A stretch of 64,000 bases of DNA from Microbacterium candidum. Its GTDB lineage: Bacteria > Actinomycetota > Actinomycetes > Actinomycetales > Microbacteriaceae. The translations under genes and the position numbers were made by a program. The notes below the pieces were generated by a model. The model saw only the letters and a program-made list of their open reading frames with translations, ran no database searches and was not told the origin of the DNA. The DNA is taken from assembly GCF_030315975.1 (NCBI RefSeq), contig NZ_JASXSZ010000001.1, positions 744,001-808,000 of the forward strand, given 5' to 3'. Each line of letters begins with the position of its first letter. Position 1 is the stretch's first letter. Of this stretch, positions 61,878 through 64,000 are shown in pieces.

Positions 61878-62816
61878 ATGGCCCGACCCATCATCATCGA
61901 CACAGACCCGGGCATCGACGACGCCCTCGCGATCATGCTCGCGGCGGCGAGCCCCGAGGTCGAGATCCTCGGAGTCGTCGCCGTCGCCGGCAATGTGGGA
62001 ATCGAGAACACCGCGCCGAACGCCGCCGCGCTGGCAGATCTGCTCCGGCTCGACGTCCCGGTGGGCCGCGGGTCCGCGCTGCCCATGTGGCGCACTCCGT
62101 CGAACGCGGCGCAGGTGCACGGCGAGAACGGCTTCGGCGGATACGAGCTGCCGGAGTCCCCGCGCGTTCTCGAGCCGGGCGTACCCCTGCTCGCTCGCCT
62201 CATCGAGGAGAGCGAGGATCCGGTGACCGTCGTCGCGATCGGTCCGCTCACGAACATCGCCAAGCTGATGAACGAGTACCCCGAGACCGCGCGCAAGATC
62301 GAGCGGATCGTGCTGATGGGCGGCGGCACCCTCGACGTGCTCGGCAACGCGACGCCGACCGCCGAGTTCAACATCTGGTTCGATCCGGATGCTGCGGTCC
62401 GCGTGTTCGGGTTCGGCGTGCCGCTCACGATGGTCGGTCTGAATGCGACCCACCAGGCTCTCGTCGGCGCGCATCACCTGCCTCAGCTGCTCACCTCGGG
62501 AGGCCCCGCCGCGAAGATGGTCGACCACCTGCTGGCGGGCTACGGGGACAGCCACCACGAGGAGGGCGCGGGGATGGCTCAGCACGACTCGCTCGCCATC
62601 GCCGCCGTGATCGACCCCGAGGTCATCACCACCCGCCGGCTCTTCGTCGACGTCGAGAACACCGGCCGGCTGACGACGGGCATGACCGTGGTCGACTACC
62701 TCGACCGCTGGGGCGAACCGAACTGCGACGTCGCGTTCGGGGTGGACGTCGAACGCTTCCGCAGGCTGCTCGACGACCGGCTCTCGGTGCTCGACGCGAC
62801 CCTGAAGGAGGACTGA
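61878..62816 (+). CDS. Nucleoside hydrolase (IUNH family)
   Basis: A 312-residue nucleoside N-ribohydrolase. DTDPGIDD is at residues 8-15, with AIGPLTNIAKLM, LMGGGTLDVLGNATPTAEFN and MAQHDSLAIAAV. The DTDPGIDD variant is the more common form of the family, unlike the DCDPGHDD of two paralogues here. GAGGAG precedes the ATG. Its stop overlaps the next hydrolase start by one base. Confidence 0.94.
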   Translation: MARPIIIDTDPGIDDALAIMLAAASPEVEILGVVAVAGNVGIENTAPNAAALADLLRLDVPVGRGSALPMWRTPSNAAQVHGENGFGGYELPESPRVLEPGVPLLARLIEESEDPVTVVAIGPLTNIAKLMNEYPETARKIERIVLMGGGTLDVLGNATPTAEFNIWFDPDAAVRVFGFGVPLTMVGLNATHQALVGAHHLPQLLTSGGPAAKMVDHLLAGYGDSHHEEGAGMAQHDSLAIAAVIDPEVITTRRLFVDVENTGRLTTGMTVVDYLDRWGEPNCDVAFGVDVERFRRLLDDRLSVLDATLKED

Positions 62817-63784
62817 TGACCGTCAAGATGATCCTCGACTGCGACACCGGGGTGGACGACACGATGGCGATCATGTACGCCGCGCTGCATCCCGACATCG
62901 ATCTGCTGGCTGTCGGGTCGGTGTGGGGCAACGTCGACGTGCCGACCGCGACGCGCAACACGATCCACACGCTCGAGCTCGTCGGCCGAGGCGACGTCCC
63001 GGTCGCGCAGGGGGCAGCAGGACCGTTGCTGCGCAAGGACACCTACTTCGCGTACTTCGTGCACGGCGACGACGGCCAGGGCAACGTCTATGACGGCGCC
63101 CCCGTCGGCCCGGCCGCCGACACCACGGCCGCGCAGCAGATCATCGACATCGTGCACGCCAACCCCGGCGAGGTCTGGCTGGTGCCGGTCGGTCCGCTCA
63201 CGAACATCGCGACGGCGCTGGCCCTCGACCCCGAGCTGCCGGGTCTCGTCGCAGGCGTGTCGATCATGGGCGGCAACGCGCTCGCTCCCGGCAACGCGAC
63301 CCCCGTCGCGGAGGCGAACATCGCGCACGATGCCGAGGCGGCGGCCGCCGTCTTCCGGGCGCCGTGGCCGATCATCATGGCCGGCCTCGACGTCACCATG
63401 AAGGTCGTCATCACTCCCGAGCGCCGCGCGGTGCTGGATGCCGGCGGCAAGGCCGCACAGTACATGTCGCGGATCATGCAGCACTACGGCGACTTCATCG
63501 GGCAGAGCTTCGGCGGCTGGATCGCCACGATGCACGACACGATCGCGGTCGCGGCCGCCGCAGGCACCCTGACCATCAACACGGCGCCCGTGGTCAACGT
63601 CGAGATCGACTGCTCCGATGGACCGTCGCATGGAGCGACGGTGTGCGACATGCGCGGCCTCTACGCCGGCTTCCCCCCGCAGGAGGGCGCGCACTGCACC
63701 GTGCTGCTCGACATCGAGGAGTCGATCGCAGACGAGGTGCTCGCTCTCATCGCCGCCTACCGGAGGCCGGGCGAGGAGTCATGA
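62816..63784 (+). CDS. Nucleoside hydrolase (IUNH family)
   Basis: A 322-residue nucleoside N-ribohydrolase. DCDTGVDD is at residues 8-15, with [33 protein letters not shown] and [12 protein letters not shown]. The usual 'AEFN' after the Asn reads AEAN, and the insert near residue 70 ([20 protein letters not shown]) is distinctive, so base preference likely differs from the paralogues. Start and stop overlap both neighbours. Confidence 0.92.
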   Translation: MTVKMILDCDTGVDDTMAIMYAALHPDIDLLAVGSVWGNVDVPTATRNTIHTLELVGRGDVPVAQGAAGPLLRKDTYFAYFVHGDDGQGNVYDGAPVGPAADTTAAQQIIDIVHANPGEVWLVPVGPLTNIATALALDPELPGLVAGVSIMGGNALAPGNATPVAEANIAHDAEAAAAVFRAPWPIIMAGLDVTMKVVITPERRAVLDAGGKAAQYMSRIMQHYGDFIGQSFGGWIATMHDTIAVAAAAGTLTINTAPVVNVEIDCSDGPSHGATVCDMRGLYAGFPPQEGAHCTVLLDIEESIADEVLALIAAYRRPGEES

Positions 63785-64000
63785 TCGACTTCGCCGGCAA
63801 GGTCGCTCTCGTGACCGGCGCCGGTCGCGGCATCGGCCGGGCGACCGCCCTCGCTCTGGCCGATTCCGGTGCGCGACTCGTGGTGACGGACGTCCGGGCG
63901 CAGGTAGAGGGACTGACGTACGAGACGGCGGGCGCATCCGAGCTCGACGCCACGGTCGACCTGATCCGGGACGCCGGTGGCGAGGCGATCGCCGCACACG
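63781..64000 (+). CDS. SDR-family oxidoreductase, partial
   Basis: The first 73 residues of a short-chain dehydrogenase cut by the right window end. The cofactor loop [19 protein letters not shown] is near residue 11, and Asp follows strand 2 (VVTDVRAQ), suggesting NAD. The ATG overlaps the nucleoside hydrolase stop (ATGA), so it belongs to the nucleoside operon and may act on the released ribose or a derivative. Confidence 0.88.
   Translation, partial: MIDFAGKVALVTGAGRGIGRATALALADSGARLVVTDVRAQVEGLTYETAGASELDATVDLIRDAGGEAIAAH

Overview
The window is one continuous stretch of a high-GC actinobacterial chromosome. GC-rich third codon positions, many GTG starts, four-base ATGA/GTGA stop-start overlaps, frequent GGATGC/GCATCC words and the kinds of genes present point to the Microbacteriaceae, probably Microbacterium or a close relative. 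This assignment is an inference, since no rRNA or ribosomal gene is present. I see no tRNA, rRNA, CRISPR array, insertion sequence or phage gene. No gene-free stretch exceeds about 200 bases. Both window ends cut genes: an APC permease on the left and an SDR on the right.

Left part (1-14 kb): mixed metabolism and envelope. It holds an amino-acid permease, a zinc alcohol dehydrogenase divergent from a PucR regulator with a leaderless-looking promoter, a DHA2-type drug exporter with its MarR regulator and a palindromic operator, a DivIVA-like coiled-coil protein, a peptidoglycan-binding lipoprotein, an AraC regulator divergent from a DUF5107/TPR protein, and a ring-opening amidohydrolase of the AtzD/barbiturase family.

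Glycoside region (14-31 kb): a GH38-like enzyme and a phosphoesterase run opposite to a sugar ABC transporter (two permeases and a binding lipoprotein), a GH35 beta-galactosidase, a LacI repressor and a GH36 alpha-galactosidase. Three copies of the same 14-bp operator tie these genes to the LacI repressor. Two lipid/membrane genes and a large secreted GH31 enzyme with a ricin-type lectin tail follow. The set looks built for uptake and intracellular breakdown of galactose- or mannose-containing oligosaccharides.

Pterin-like cluster (30.7-37.5 kb): seven tightly packed genes encode a BchC-like dehydrogenase, a 6-pyruvoyl-tetrahydropterin synthase homologue with an altered metal site, a GT4 glycosyltransferase, a methyltransferase, a flippase-like membrane protein, a RibD-type reductase and a membrane sulfatase/LTA-synthase-like protein. 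No characterised pathway known to me has this composition, and it is the best candidate here for an undescribed system. Palindromic repeats have been read into the reductase C-terminus.

Middle (37.5-51.4 kb): a lipoate-ligase-like gene, a MarR/hydrolase pair with a clear operator, and a LacI-controlled operon (asparaginase, HpPgdA/cyclic-imidase-like deacetylase, MFS, two SDRs, a small four-cysteine protein) that could degrade a cyclic imide. Then come a thioesterase, a FadD-type ligase, an amidohydrolase, and a tandem pair consisting of a TudS-related putative desulfidase and a cysteine-free relative.

Right part (51.4-64 kb): nucleoside salvage. Four nucleoside hydrolases, an adenosine-deaminase-like enzyme, two LacI regulators and a BMP-type nucleoside ABC transporter, whose ATPase and first permease are fused in one 936-residue chain.
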